Assembly (NCBI RefSeq): GCF_033115175.1
Contig: NC_084827.1
Span: 145,135,701 to 145,199,700, forward strand
Direction of reading: 5' to 3'
Source: Lepus europaeus
Lineage: Eukaryota; Chordata; Mammalia; Lagomorpha; Leporidae
DNA: 64,000 nucleotides
A program made the position numbers and the translations under genes. This document shows positions 23,801 to 37,200 of this stretch, in pieces (position 1 is the first letter of the stretch; the number at the start of each line of letters is the position of its first letter). The notes below the pieces were generated by a model that was not told the origin of the DNA, ran no database searches, and saw only the letters and a program-made list of their open reading frames with translations.

Positions 23801-26734
23801 GATACAGGATAGGGAAAGTCCTGGCACTTATATCACATATCAGTAGAGAGAACCGACAGCTCATGGCTTAGAGAATGAAAATCTCTCCATTCCCTAATTT
23901 TCCACAGGTACTTCCAAGGACTATCACCCCAACAGTGAGATTTACGGGTAATAACGATAGCTTCTGCCCACAGTACTCTCACAATTACAGCACAAATCTC
24001 AATTCCCGAGATAGCAAAGTCCCATGGCATGCAGCTTGGAAAGGTTCCCTACTGATTCTGTACCTTCAAGGGGCTTGACAATTTGTAATTTTTCTGGCAT
24101 AAAACTCCGAAGGCAACTAGCACTGCTGAGGTCCGTGAGCTCCGACTGGTCAGTGCAGAGAGAGGCCAGGCTCTCTGTAGGGGTGAGGCAGCCACTAAAC
24201 CCTTCCTTCTGGTCAGCCAGAACCTGGATCTTCCTCTCCCATTCTTCTGCAAAGAACTGCTTCTCACTCAAATAGTTCTGTCGACGCAGGCTAAGGCGAT
24301 GGAGTGCGGTAGCCAAGTCGCTATCTGCAGAGGGTCCTGGGTGGCCCACTGGCTGTGATTCCCTACAAGAAAGTCATATTCATGGAATGAGATCATGATC
24401 ATCAGGGTCAGGAGCACAGCCTAGACCTCTCCCTTCAATAATGGTGAGCGCTCAAGAGACTGATCTTAAGTATCTGGAATACAGGATAACACCAAACCGG
24501 GACTTCTACATTTCATTTGTCCAGATCATTTCACATGACTTCAGAAAGGCAAACAAATGGACTTTTTTGTCATGGTGACGTAACTTCTCTAGTTTAAGGA
24601 ATCTGCAGATAAGAACATCTATAAGTTCAGATTAGTCAGAAAAGTAAAAATCATATTTCACTGATATTTATCATCAACTGTGAAAAGTATCACTATTTTA
24701 TATACTATAAATAAAGGAAAAAAATGCTACCCATTAAATTCTGACATGGGGCGGCACTGTAGCGTAGAAGGTTAAGCCTCCACCTGCAGAGCCAGCATCC
24801 CATAATGGCACAGGTGCAAGTCCTGGCTACTCCACTTTCTACCCAGATCCCTGCTAATGTGCCTGGGGAAGCAACGGAAGATGGCCCAAGTACATGGGCC
24901 CCTTGTACCCACATGGGAGACCCGGAAGAAGCTCCTGGCTCCTGATTTCAGCCCAGCCCAGCCTTGGCTGTTGCAGTTATTTGGAGAGTGAACCAGTGGA
25001 TGGAGGACTGATCTCTCTCTCTCTCTCTCCATATTTGTTTTCAAATAAATGAATAAATCTTTTAAAAATACCCACTGCATCTTTAAAAACAAAAATTCTG
25101 ACATGCCATTAATTGCAAAACATACAATTTAAAAAATATTGCAGGGGCCGGAGCTGTTGTGTAGCAGGTAAAGCCACCGCCTACAGTGCTGGTATCCCAT
25201 ATGGGCACCGGTTTGCATCCTGGCTGCTCCTCTTCCAATCCAGCTCTCTGCTATGGCCTGGGAAAGCAGTACAAGATGGCCCAAGTCCTTGGGTCCCTGT
25301 ACCAGCATGGGAGACCCGGAGGAAGCTCCTGGCTCCTGGCTTCAGATTGGCGAAGCTCTGGTTGTTGTGGCCAACTAGGGAGTGAACCAGTGGATAGAAG
25401 ACTTCTCTCTCTCTGCCTCTCCTCTTTCTGTGTAACTCTGACTTTCAAATAAATAAATAAATCTTTTAAAAAATATTGAAATGTGAAAAAAATCAACTTT
25501 GGGCCACAGAATCCCCTAAGGATATTTCAGAACATTTTAAAGAAAATAAGAATTGTATTATAGTGCATTTTCATAGTTCTCTAACACATTTTTTTCACTT
25601 TTCTTTTTTCTTTTTTTTTGACAGGCAGAGTGGACAGTGAGAGAGAGACAGAGAGAAAGGTCCTCCCTTTGCCATTGGTTCACCCTCCAATGGCCGCCGC
25701 GGTAGGCGCGCTGCAGCCGGTGCACCGCACTGATCCGAAGCCAGGAGCCAGGTGCTTCTCCTGGTCTCCCACGCGGGTGCAGGGCCCAAGCACTTGGGCC
25801 ATCCTCCACTGCACTCCCTGGTCACAGCAGAGAGCTGGCCTGGAAGAGGGGCAACCAGGACAGAATTGGTGCCCCGACCGGGACTAGAACCCGGTGTGCC
25901 AGCGCCGCAAGGCGGAGGATTAGCCTAGTGAGCCGCGGCGCCAGCCATTTTTTTCACTTTTCAACATAGCATGGCCCACGGTAGACCAGGTGCTGGATTT
26001 TTGTATTAGTAGAGATATTTCTCAGGTACCAAACATCTATCCTGCAGCTAACTTTCCAGGAAAGCCATTTAACTTCTAGTCATGTGTAATTCAGTGAACT
26101 GAATTAATACAAAGAAGCAAAAAATAAGAGCAACCTGTTGGTCTCAATATATATTCAAACTTATTGTTTATTCTCAAAGAACCAAAGCAGTTCAGAAAGT
26201 ACAGTTCATGAGAAAGTCTCATCTGAAGCATTTGTGCCAACAAGCAAACAGAGTCAAACAAATATGCACATGAACGTTTAGGCTCAAACTTTGTAACACC
26301 AAAGAAGAAAATCCTAAAATTTTAGGGTTAAATGCAAGATCTGTTTTGAATACACTTAATTATAGCTTTTGCACTCCAAAAACTAATTTTTTAAAAAAAA
26401 GATTTATTCATTTGAAAGGCAGAGAGAGAGAGAGAGAGAGAACTTCCACCTGCTGTTTCACCCCCCCAAAGCCCCCAACATCCAGGGGTGGGCCAGGCTG
26501 AAACCGAAGTCTGGAATTCTATCTAGGTTTCCTATGTGGATGGCAGGGGCCCAAGCAATTGGATCAATGTCGCTGCCTTCCCAGGTGCATTAGCACAGAG
26601 CTGGATTGGAAGTGGAGCAGCCAGGACTCACACCAGGGCTCATAGGGGATGCTGGAGTCCCAGGCGCAGGCTTAACCTGTTCTGCCACAATGCTAGCCCC
26701 TCGCTCCAGAAACCTTTATGAAAATTTCACTTCC

Positions 26735-26773
<39 letters not shown>

Positions 26774-29700
26774 TTTCATTTTGTTTGAAAGGTAAAAAGA
26801 TAGAGAAACACAGAGAGACAGATAGAGACCTCCTAACCCCTGGTTCACTCTCCACATGCCCACAATAGCCAGGGCTGGACCAGGTTGAAGCTAGGAATCC
26901 AGGACTCAATGCAGGTCTCCCACAGGGTGGCAGGGTCACAAGTACTTAGTCATCACCTGCTGCTTCTGAGGGTGCTCCTTAGCAGGAAGCCAGATCAGAA
27001 GCAGAGCAGCCTGGACTTGAACCAGGCCCTCTGACATGGGATGCAGATATCCCATGTGGCAACTTAACTGTTGTGCCCAGCATCCAGCTCTGAAATCCAG
27101 CTCATGATCTATCCTACCAGTGATGATACAGGACCTCAAAACTGAAAGCAGAAAGTTCCAGAACCTTCTTGGGACAGTGTAGAATAATGCTGGAATTCGA
27201 GTACATGAATCTGGTATATGCTACCAAAAACACACAACCACTGCCATGATCCAAGCTGCTTACCCCGGAATCTCCTCTGAGTTGCTTCCCTGGTTCAGGA
27301 GTGGTTTGTCCTCTGTTTGCTGTAAACCAGATTCAAAAGGTTTTGCTGTCATGATGACACTTGAACGGTTGGAGCCTGGGATGGGCAGCAGAGCTGGCAG
27401 TGGGACAGTGCGGCCTCGTGCGTCATTGACGACCTTAACAGTATCAAATACCCGTTTCTGTTGGGCTCTGTCAAGAAAAGACATGTTCATTACTATTGCA
27501 GAACCACAGGACTTTCTCACAAATGAGGACATTGTGAGGAAAAACTAAATCTAAGCGACTTATGACTGAGTCTCATAATATTTATCATTTTGGGTTACGC
27601 TTTTTAAATTTGCATTCCAGTGGCTGAATGACAACATATGTGATCTGTACTTACTTTTGTTTAAAGAGAGAGGATTCCTCATCCAAACTCAATTTTTTAC
27701 GCATGGTCCCCTCAATTTCAGCTGCTAACGATTCCTAAGAAAAAGAATTTGAAATCCCAAAGTGATTATTGCCCTTATAGGAATTAATAGAGTCTTTATC
27801 ATCCTGTATGTTTAGTGTTCTAAAAAAAAAAAAGAAAGAAAGAAAGAAAAGAAAAGAAAGAAAGAAAATAGTCACAGGCTAAAATTCAGGGGAAAAAAAG
27901 GGACATCCTGGAACCAACTTTTGAATAAGAACCAACTACCTTTTCATGATATATTTTTACCGGAAATCAGAAGAAAACAGTATAAGTAGAAAATATTACA
28001 TGTGCAGACACATAAATAAAGTCTGAAAGGCCAAAACCAAGAGCTAATAGGGATTCTGTAGAGGGTAGGATTTAGTGGTATTTAACAATTTCTTTTTCCT
28101 TTTCTGTAACTCAAACTTATCTATAACAAACACGTATAGCTTCTACAATATTAGAAAACTGATGAAAGAAAACAGGGGAGTTTCTTCTTCCCCCGGTCAG
28201 AGAGGAAGGTTCAACTCGCAGGGGCAGCATGCTCAGAGGGGCTGAGCTGAGGACGACTGGGACTGGAGGTACTGCCAGGAGGTCCTGACTGCTAATATAC
28301 ATAGATGGATGATACGGATACAGGTAGAGGAATGGACACGTGTATTGTATTGTGTGAGTATATGTATGAAATGCAAGTATCTGCAAGCTCTCTCCACCAG
28401 AGGGCTTAGAAACTATGATATGTTAGTGGCAGTGGGTGTAATCTACCCAGATCTGGAATTTTAAATCCCATTCCTCAAAGTAACCAGAGTTCCTTGGTCA
28501 AATGGCTGATTCCAAGACTGGATCAGGGAAGTACAAGACGAAACTGAAAGAGATCTCTCTGACCATATCTGGGACAATTTAAGCATCAAAAGAAATTAAT
28601 AGTAATGGCTTATAATCTACTGAATAAAATAGAAATCTATGAGTCTCTACTGTCATGACTAAAAAAGTTGGAAAAATGATGGAATTAGAAAATCACCATT
28701 TGGCAATTATTACAGTAACTGAATCAGATAAGAACCATCAATGGGTACTAAAACTAGAGGGTAAAAGTTTGATGAGAATGATGAGGAGGCACTTGGTTTC
28801 AAAGTATCTCCCCACAAGTGATCTTTGACCACTTGGCTGAAGTAGTTATCTGCCAATATTTTTCACTATAAAGTTCATTAGTGATAATTATAGTTAATTA
28901 ACAAAATTAACACTAATTTATTTTTCAGTGATGAAAATTAACAGACACTATTTTAACCAAGAAATGAAAGTGAATTAACACCACCAGTAATGGGATAAAC
29001 AGACACTGTGTGCCTTCAGACACAAGGCACTAAGAAGAATGTGGCATTATTTCTGGCAAAAATGAATTATCTGAATCTAATCTCAGGGAAATATTGGAGA
29101 AGCCAAAACTGAAGATATTCTCCAAAGGTCATGGAAGACAAAAAATAAAAATAAAAACTGTCCTAGCTTGAAACAGCTAAGGGCAATGTATCCTTTAAAA
29201 GACATCATTGGGAAAGTGGGCAAAATGTGAACTGTCCTTCTGTGTTAGATGATCGTGTTGTGTCAAGTCAACTTCCTGATGTTGACAGCTGTACTATGGT
29301 CACGTGGGAGAGTGCCCTTGTTTTCAGCAAATACACACTTAAGGACCAAGGAGTAACAGGGTGTCTTTGCAACTTGTTGTTAAGGGGGCTCGGAAAAACA
29401 GTGAATGACAATGGCAAAAACTGAAGGATCTAGGAGAAAGACATGTGATAGTTCTTTGTACTATCCTGGGAACTTTATTCTAAGTTTTAAATTATTTCAA
29501 AATAAATTAAAAAACAAAAGTTTTGCCTGTACTCTTACCAAAATCTACTAAAATTTACAGTTTTGGTTTTTCAAAAAATTTCATGGCATCGCACATTTTG
29601 TTTAAGAACCTGATTGCTAAAATAACTCTTTGAACTAACATTACAAAATCTGGCATACACTCAGAGGTCTTTACTAATGTTTTTCATTAAAATACTGTTT

Positions 29701-32700
29701 ATTAATAAATTAAACAAACTTGAGTCCTGTTGTTATGGATTGTATACTCTAACTGGAGTTAAACACACCAAGAAATACAAGAGGTTTTGTGGGCTCAAAT
29801 GACTGTTTAAATAAGTGGCAGGTGGTGGGCCTAGGGTAGGATGACCCAAGTTTAAGTAGCTCTATGGCACCCAATTTCCTTAGAGTTCATCTCACATTTT
29901 ACAGCAAACCTGTGAGGTCATCAATGGAATGAATAACCATACTAAGGAGGATGCAGATGTACAAATTAAGGTCTAAATCAGTAGATTCCAGAAACAAAAA
30001 CAAATCATATTATCTCTCTCAAGATGCTTTGCATCATCCTAAGACACCAGGCCAATCCAGTCTTAGCCAGGTCACTTTAAATGTACAGCATCTCTCTCAG
30101 CTCCTCACCCCGGTAAAATCTCCATACGTCTGGGAGTAGTAGAGATGAGCGGCAGGGCCAGTTCTATTACGAAGCTCCTTTATTTCTTCTTGGGATTCAT
30201 GTAACATTCCCAGACACTCCATATTCCTGTCCTGTAACTCATGCAACTGAAAGAAAGGATGGCAGAATACTGTATTATCTTCTGGAAATAACAAAGCAGG
30301 GAAAAAACCATTGGGACGAGCATCCAAAGGGCTCATGAACTTTATGAGTACCATTTGCATTCAAAGAGCCTGAAGCAAACTAAGCAAAGAGAGCACCCTC
30401 AAACTGCAAGCAATTAAGGGCATCTTGGCCGAAATTACACATAAATGTGACTTTGCAAAAATCTGAAATCTAGCTGAGACCATTAGAACTGACAATTCGC
30501 TATTTAATGGTTCATAGCCCCCCAAAGTGTACAGAGGGAATATAATAGGGATGGTCAAATTAGGGTTAGCGAAATATTAACTCTTCCTTTTAAACATCAC
30601 TCCCGAGTATGTAAGTGAAAACATCAAGAGTCCATAAAGTATTATTTTTGATGTCAGGGTTCTCAAAATCCTAAAAAAGTAATTTTTCTTCTTTTGTTTC
30701 AGAACCTTCTTTACAATTAAGATACACAAGTCTGGTAAAAGAGTACATTCTTTCAGAGCATCTTCTAACTGCAAAACTCTCTTTGGGTACAGTAGGTGCA
30801 CCAACTCATCAGGATCACTAGGGCTGGGGATGCTTATTTAAAAGGCAGATTCTAGGCCCTCACTCTAGACCAACTGAATTAGAAAGTCTTGGGATGGTGC
30901 CTGGGAACCTCTATCTAAAACCTGCTCTCGTGACTTTTCATAGCAAACAGAAACTGAAAGAATTTGTTGCCACTCATCCTGCCCTGCAAAAGATGCTTAA
31001 AGATGTGTTACACACAGAAACACAGAAACATGGTCACCAATATGAAAGAAGGTAAAGGAAGGAAACCTCACAGCAAAAGATCACAGGAAGCTCAATTTCT
31101 CTTTGACATAGAATTAAACTCTGATGCTCTGTTAAAGCAATGTGTTAAAGTAATCTATTATGTTCTCTTGATGTCTGTTAAATTCTAATTGTTCAAAAAC
31201 AGCTGAATTTTTATTAAGAGCTATGGGTTATTTAAATATGTGCTTTTTTCAAAAATTTGAATAATCACCTTGTAACAATGATCAAATTTGGTCTATGTTA
31301 TGTCATGATTTTAAGAAATCTTATTTCAACCAGATATTTTGGATTTTGAGCCTTCTTGGCATTCTTGACAGGCATTCAAAAAATCAAAGTTTCAAACAAT
31401 CTGGTCTCTAAAATTTCCAGTAAATCCTGGACTTTGGTTTTTCCAGTTTGGGCCCAGCTGAAAAAATCGAAGGACCTATGTCTCTCATCTTATAGAGACA
31501 CCAACTAATCAGTCTATTTGGATTATATTAGAAGGACTGTCAAGATGTGATGTGGTACCAGACTTTAAGTTTCTATAATGGAAAATGCTATTAATACAAA
31601 TGTTTGAGAATTAAAAAGTCTAATGATCTTGTGTTACTAGACATGATAGTTATCTTAATGAGAAAGCCCTAGAGGCCTAAAGGGTTAAATACTTGTAAAA
31701 TCCTACAGGTGCTTTCAAAAATACTGTGAAGTAAGCAAGTGCCTCTTGTTGGCTGATGAGTTTATAATTTTAAACATGGCGACTTAAAGTCTTTTGTCAT
31801 CCACAGTTATATATGATGTGCTGCTCATAAAACTAAAGCGTTGTTGGTTCTGTGTTTAGCTGTCCTCCTATAGGTTCCTATGGACTTTTTCCAGCCACTT
31901 TTATTGTATTCAGTACTTTGGGATGGCTCTGTAAACAGATGAAGCCAATAATGTATTAACAGTACCAACTGAGAGAAAGTATGGTTAACTGAGGTTACTA
32001 AAAAGAAAAAGCAATTCAAATCAATTGGCAATCTACAAAAAGAGTTAAAGATTTTAAAAGCTATTATTAAAATTGCTATATTGGTCTATTATGCTATGTT
32101 ATATGTGTGTACATATTGTATGTCCACATGGGGAAATTTTATTAAGAGTTTTATTTTAAATGGCTTATAGATAAGATTGTCCATAAATTTAAGCTGCTAA
32201 AATCAATCAAAGATACATTTTAATTTGTGGGACCTGAATCTGTGTATCATATGTTTTAGACTTGTTGGTAGAAAGAAACTAAAAACATTTTAGATGGTTG
32301 TGCTTAAGTTTACTGGCTAAACAAACTACACCATGTTAGATATTTAAGAGGTGTTTTCAAATACATGATTCTTAAAATTTATAGAAGGCATTGGACCTCC
32401 TGGTAAATGTTTTCTTAAGTTGTTATCTAATGGTTGAAACTGTTTGCTAAGTATTCATGTGATATTGCTATTGTCAGCAAGCGATCTAGGACTTGCTCCC
32501 TCATTTCTCTATTCTAAGCCCAACTTGTTCTTTCATTTCTCTATTCTCTTCAAGGTAGGAAACTAATTCTATTATGAAGGAATCTGTAGGATGCACAATT
32601 TAATCTTTAGACCTTATAAAAGAGATGGCTAACATTTTTCTGCAATAGCATAGCCAAAATAAGAACTTAAATAATAATCTCATAGCTAGATTCACTTCGC

Positions 32701-34244
32701 CATCAGCCAAGTATACAGTAAGTAGAAAAAACCTCCCTTTCAGACCAAAGGGAAAGAAAGTTTTAAAGTGAGAATATAATTTTCCTCATGGGCATTGTCT
32801 ACCTTAGAAAAACTACTACAGAACATGCCTGTGACTATAGACTTGTAGTTCAGGCCACCGAAGATTAGAGATGGGACACGGGCACTCCCTTGACTTGCAT
32901 CCTCTGGTCTGCTTTAACACAAACCAGGAGGAAAAGAAAGCTCGGCATCAGAAGCAATGGGTGGCAGGCCTATTCATGGCTGATCTGTACAGTGATCTGC
33001 CCTCAAGGAGACCCAACAAGCCAGTCCACTGCAGTGGCTTTCAATGTGGTAAGCCTGGGCTTCAGCAGAAGTCAGCTTGTGAAGAGCCCTGGCAGCTCTG
33101 CCAGCCAAGAGTTGGATCACTGGAAATGGACCTGCCCTGGAGTCGAAGGATGCCCAGGTCAGAGCCACAGATCTTATTGGCTCTAAGCTGAAAAGCCCTT
33201 CACTCAGCCCAACTTCCAAAGTGACCACTGCAGCTGAGGGGATGGTCAAGTCGGGTCAGCAACATTGCAGGCAGAACTGTAAATTTCTTGTTAGAGATGC
33301 CCCCTGCCTTTACCTGGCCAGCTCTCCTCCCAGGCCAGCCAAGTAATGAAAGTCAACAGAGTGCCTTCCCCTAGGAGGTTCACACCTCCCTTAGGATATA
33401 CCCCATGTGAAGAGATAGATAGGTCTGGGCCTCTGAATTTATAAGGCCTAAAGCCCACCAGATTATTATCAAGCCCCTTCTATCAGGTTCTATTTGCCTC
33501 TCAATCAGAAAAATTACTTGTAGCTTAGACAGCACCTTTCTTAGCTCCTCTAATAATGACTCTGTCCTTTGTTCTAGGCCCTGTCTAGTGCACTTGGGCC
33601 TCATTCCTTTGTAATCATAACCTCTACTTTACCACCAATGGCTCTACTCCCAACCTGTGTGTACTGATGGTCCTCTTCCCCACTTAATGCTGTATAATTG
33701 TTCAAACCTGGTAAATGCCACTCTTAGGATCATTGGTTACTATCCTCACTCTGTCTTTTATGACCTTGTCTAAATATGATCAGAGTTGGGGAACTCAAAA
33801 GGCTTCCATAGCCTTGGCAACTCATGACGACAGCCTAGGATGGTTACTGGCGCCATAAACTAGAGTGTCAATTTGTTGGGTCAACAACAGGAGCCACTGT
33901 GTACTTGCTCCTCATGTAGGATCTCTGTCCTTAATGTGCTGTACATTGTGATTTAATGCTATAACTAGTACTCAAACAGTATGTTTCACTTTGTGTTTCT
34001 ATGTGGGTGCAAACTGTTGAAATCTTTATACTAAATTGATCTTCTGTATATAAAGAGAATTGAAAATGAATCTTGATGCAAATGGAAGGGGAGAGGGAGC
34101 GGGAGAGGGGAGGGTTGCGGGTGGGAGGGAAGTTATGGGAGGGGGAAGCCATTGTAATCCATAAGCTGTACACTGGAAATTTATATTCATTAAATAAAAG
34201 TTAAAAAAAAATTTTTTTGCAGCAGGCTCAGCATTTACAATACC

Positions 34245-34277
<33 letters not shown>

Positions 34278-37200
34278 CTCTCCACGTGATTCTTACGCAT
34301 ATTAAAGAGCTACTGAGTTATATCTAATATATAGAATTGTTATATAAACAGAACAAAAGAGAGTTTTATTTCTCCTAACATACTTGGAAAGAGTACTATT
34401 AAAAAGTATCCAATTTAAAAAAAAAAAAAAAAACTGTAGGGCTAGTTAAGGCACATAAGCCTCTAAAGAAATGGCTGGTGCCACAGCTCACTAGGCTAAT
34501 CCTCCACCTGTGGCACCAGCATCCAGGGTTCTAGTCCCGATTTGGGCGCCGGATTCTTTCCCGGTTACTCCTCTTCCAGTCCAGCTCTCTGCTGTGGCCC
34601 AGGAGGGCAGTGGAGGATGGCCCAGGTCCTTGGGCCCTGCACCGGCATGGGAGACCAGGAGAAGCACCTGGCTTCTGATTGGCGCAGCGAGCCGTCCACA
34701 ACGCATCGGCTGTGGCGGCCATTTAGGGGGGTGAACCAACGGAAAAGGAAGACCTTTCTCTCTGACTCTCTCTCTCTCAGTCTAACTCTGCCTGTCAAAA
34801 ACAAAAAACAAACAAAAAGAAACACAACTGCAGGTTTTTGGGGGACGCTGTCACTATTAATTTAAGAGACAGGACTTTTATTTTTTAAAAGAAGATTTAT
34901 TTTTATTTATTTGAAAGGCAGAGTTAGAGAGAGATAGAGGGAAAGACAGAGAGAGAGATAACTTCCATCTGCTGGTTCACTTCTCAAATAGCAGCAGCAG
35001 TTGGGGCTGGGCCAGGGTGAAGCCAGGAGCCAAGAGCTCCATCCAGGTCTCACACATGGGTGCAGGGGCTCCAAATACTTGGGCCACCTTCCACTGCTTT
35101 CTCAGGTACATTATCAGGGAGTTGGATGGGAAATGGAGCTACCAGGATCCGAACCAGCGCCCACATGGGATGCCAGTGTTGCAGGTGGTGGCTTAACTCG
35201 TTATGCCACAACCAGAGATAGGATTTTTAAAATGCTTTGCTTCTTAGAGTTCACAATTTCAACAAAATCTTTTGTTATTGCTGCTGTCACTTTTAAATCT
35301 GGCAATCCGCCTTCAGTAATTGTTATTCATGCAGATGATAGAAGTACTCCCCCCTCTGAGGGCCCCCTTCCCCGCAGTTACCCCAGACAAAGGAAGATTC
35401 ATTATACCTCCATGGTCAGCTGTCGCTGGGCATCTTTGGAAGCTTGCAGGTGAAGTCTTAGCTCTTCCTTCTCAATCACATGCTAGCGACATAATAAAAG
35501 GGACATGTGAAGCCATCCCATATAAAATATAACTACTTTCTTCTAAAGACATCTTCAGAGTTTCTCTCTGGGGTATAGGGTCTTCAGGTTTCAAAAGTCA
35601 AATAACAGCAATAAAATGGGCAGAATATAAAATCTATTAAGGTGTTCAGACAATGCACAAGAAGTAGTAATTCACACAACATTCTGAAGAAAATCTGCTC
35701 TCATGTTACAGAGGGAAACTGTGACGTGAAAGCAGTTACTTATGACATTTTATGACATGGAAAAGATGAAACTAACAATCAGGTGAAGGCATTCTGAAAG
35801 GCAGAGGCTGTGTTTGACTCAATGTTTCTAGCGCGTAGCAGAGTGCAAGGTACTAGAGCAGCACTTAACAGGTGTCATTTGAACAAATGAATGAACCTAC
35901 TTCTTTAAGTTTGTGCTGAAGATCTACAATCTGAGACAGGAGAGAGGAGATCTCTTCCTGGTATCGAATCAGTTCATCACTCTTCCCTGACAATTCTTCA
36001 GTCATTCTGGACATCTGAGCATTTGTTTCACCTTGGAAGCAAAGTGAAAGTTTAAAAATTAATATAAACACAGTGCCACTAATATAAACATAGTTGGCAA
36101 ACTATGGCCTATGGGAAAATTCTGTACACAACAAGCACTGGGCTATGATGATAAATTTTTCTTTAGTACAAGTTTAAAAAATAAACCAGAGAAACCCATA
36201 GAGAAAAAAAGTTCTTCTGGGCAGGATAGTGCTGGGGAGTGAATAGGAGACCATGAAGCTAAGAAGTGACTAGTAAAGGCAAGTCAGCTGAAGGTTTTGC
36301 CTCAGTCTTTTTCTTTGTAAAAAATATATCTGCTCCAATCTTCATAAAGCACTGAAGGCTGAAAGGAGAGCAAGGTGAACTGTACATCTCTGTAAGTGCT
36401 AAGACATAATCTGATTTATGTCTAGAGAACTCTTTAGGAACACAAATAAAATCCCACAAAAAATGGAAATTAATCCTGTTGTGTAACTCATGCTGTTGCA
36501 GCCATCTGGGGAGTGAACCAACAGATGGAAAATCTTGCTCTCTCTTTCTCATTTTCTCTCTGTAACTCTGTCCTTCAAATAAATATTTAAAAAATTATTT
36601 ATTTATTTTTGAAAGGTAGAATGATAGACAGAAAGAAAGATCTTCCATCACTCCCCAAATGGCTTCAAGGGCCAGGGCTGGTCCAGGCTGAAGCCAGGAT
36701 CCTGGAACTCCATGTGGGTGGCAGGGGCCCAACTTGGGCCATCTTCCGCTGCTTTCCCGGTGCGTTATCAGGGAGCTACATCAGAAGCAAAGCAACCAGG
36801 ACTCAAACTGACACTGTGATGCTGGCATTGCAAGTGGTAGCTTAACCTGCAGTGCCACAATGCCAGCCCCAAAGCCACCACTCTTGCATATACCTCATAT
36901 AGAACCTCTGAAATGCTACTGGGGAAATAAACCTTTATTTTATATAGGAAATATGATATCTAAACACAAATAGAAAAACAATTTTCCAGTGTCATATAAA
37001 AGTCCTTTTAAATCGGCAGAAGACCTGTAATATTTCAAGGCATAGCAGTTAGCAGGCAGGAGACCTGTCTGAGCTCTCGGGCAAGCCACTTCTTGTGTGC
37101 ACTTTGCGGTGTCAAAGGTGGGTGAGTGATGGTGGTGCTGGTGCAGAAGGCTGCGTTTCCATGCCTTCTGGGTCTCAGAGGCCACGTTTGGAGGCCCACC

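Larger units (their letters stand above)
30930..34269 (+). mobile_element. 3.34 kb L1-mobilised insertion with retroviral-like segment
   Basis: Flanked by the 13 bp duplication AAAACCTGCTCTC (30917-30929 and 34270-34282). The 3' part has a G-rich polypurine tract (34082-34150), AATAAA (34193-34198) and an A9 run, as in mammalian L1 3' ends; I believe it is the lagomorph L1 3' end. About 33 further bases and an A29 tail follow. The middle (32871-33330) carries decayed retroviral gag-like sequence. Antisense to TRAK2, in its intron 8. The 5' part (30930-32800) is AT-rich with many stops and is unassigned. Confidence 0.75.

Noticed and set aside
27822..27868. CRISPR-like regularity
   Set aside because: Plain AAAG microsatellite; no repeat-spacer structure anywhere in the window.
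32871..33191. 106-codon plus-strand frame as a possible gene
   Set aside because: It lies inside a decayed retroelement, with knuckle residues missing and a frame shift relative to the next gag-like piece.
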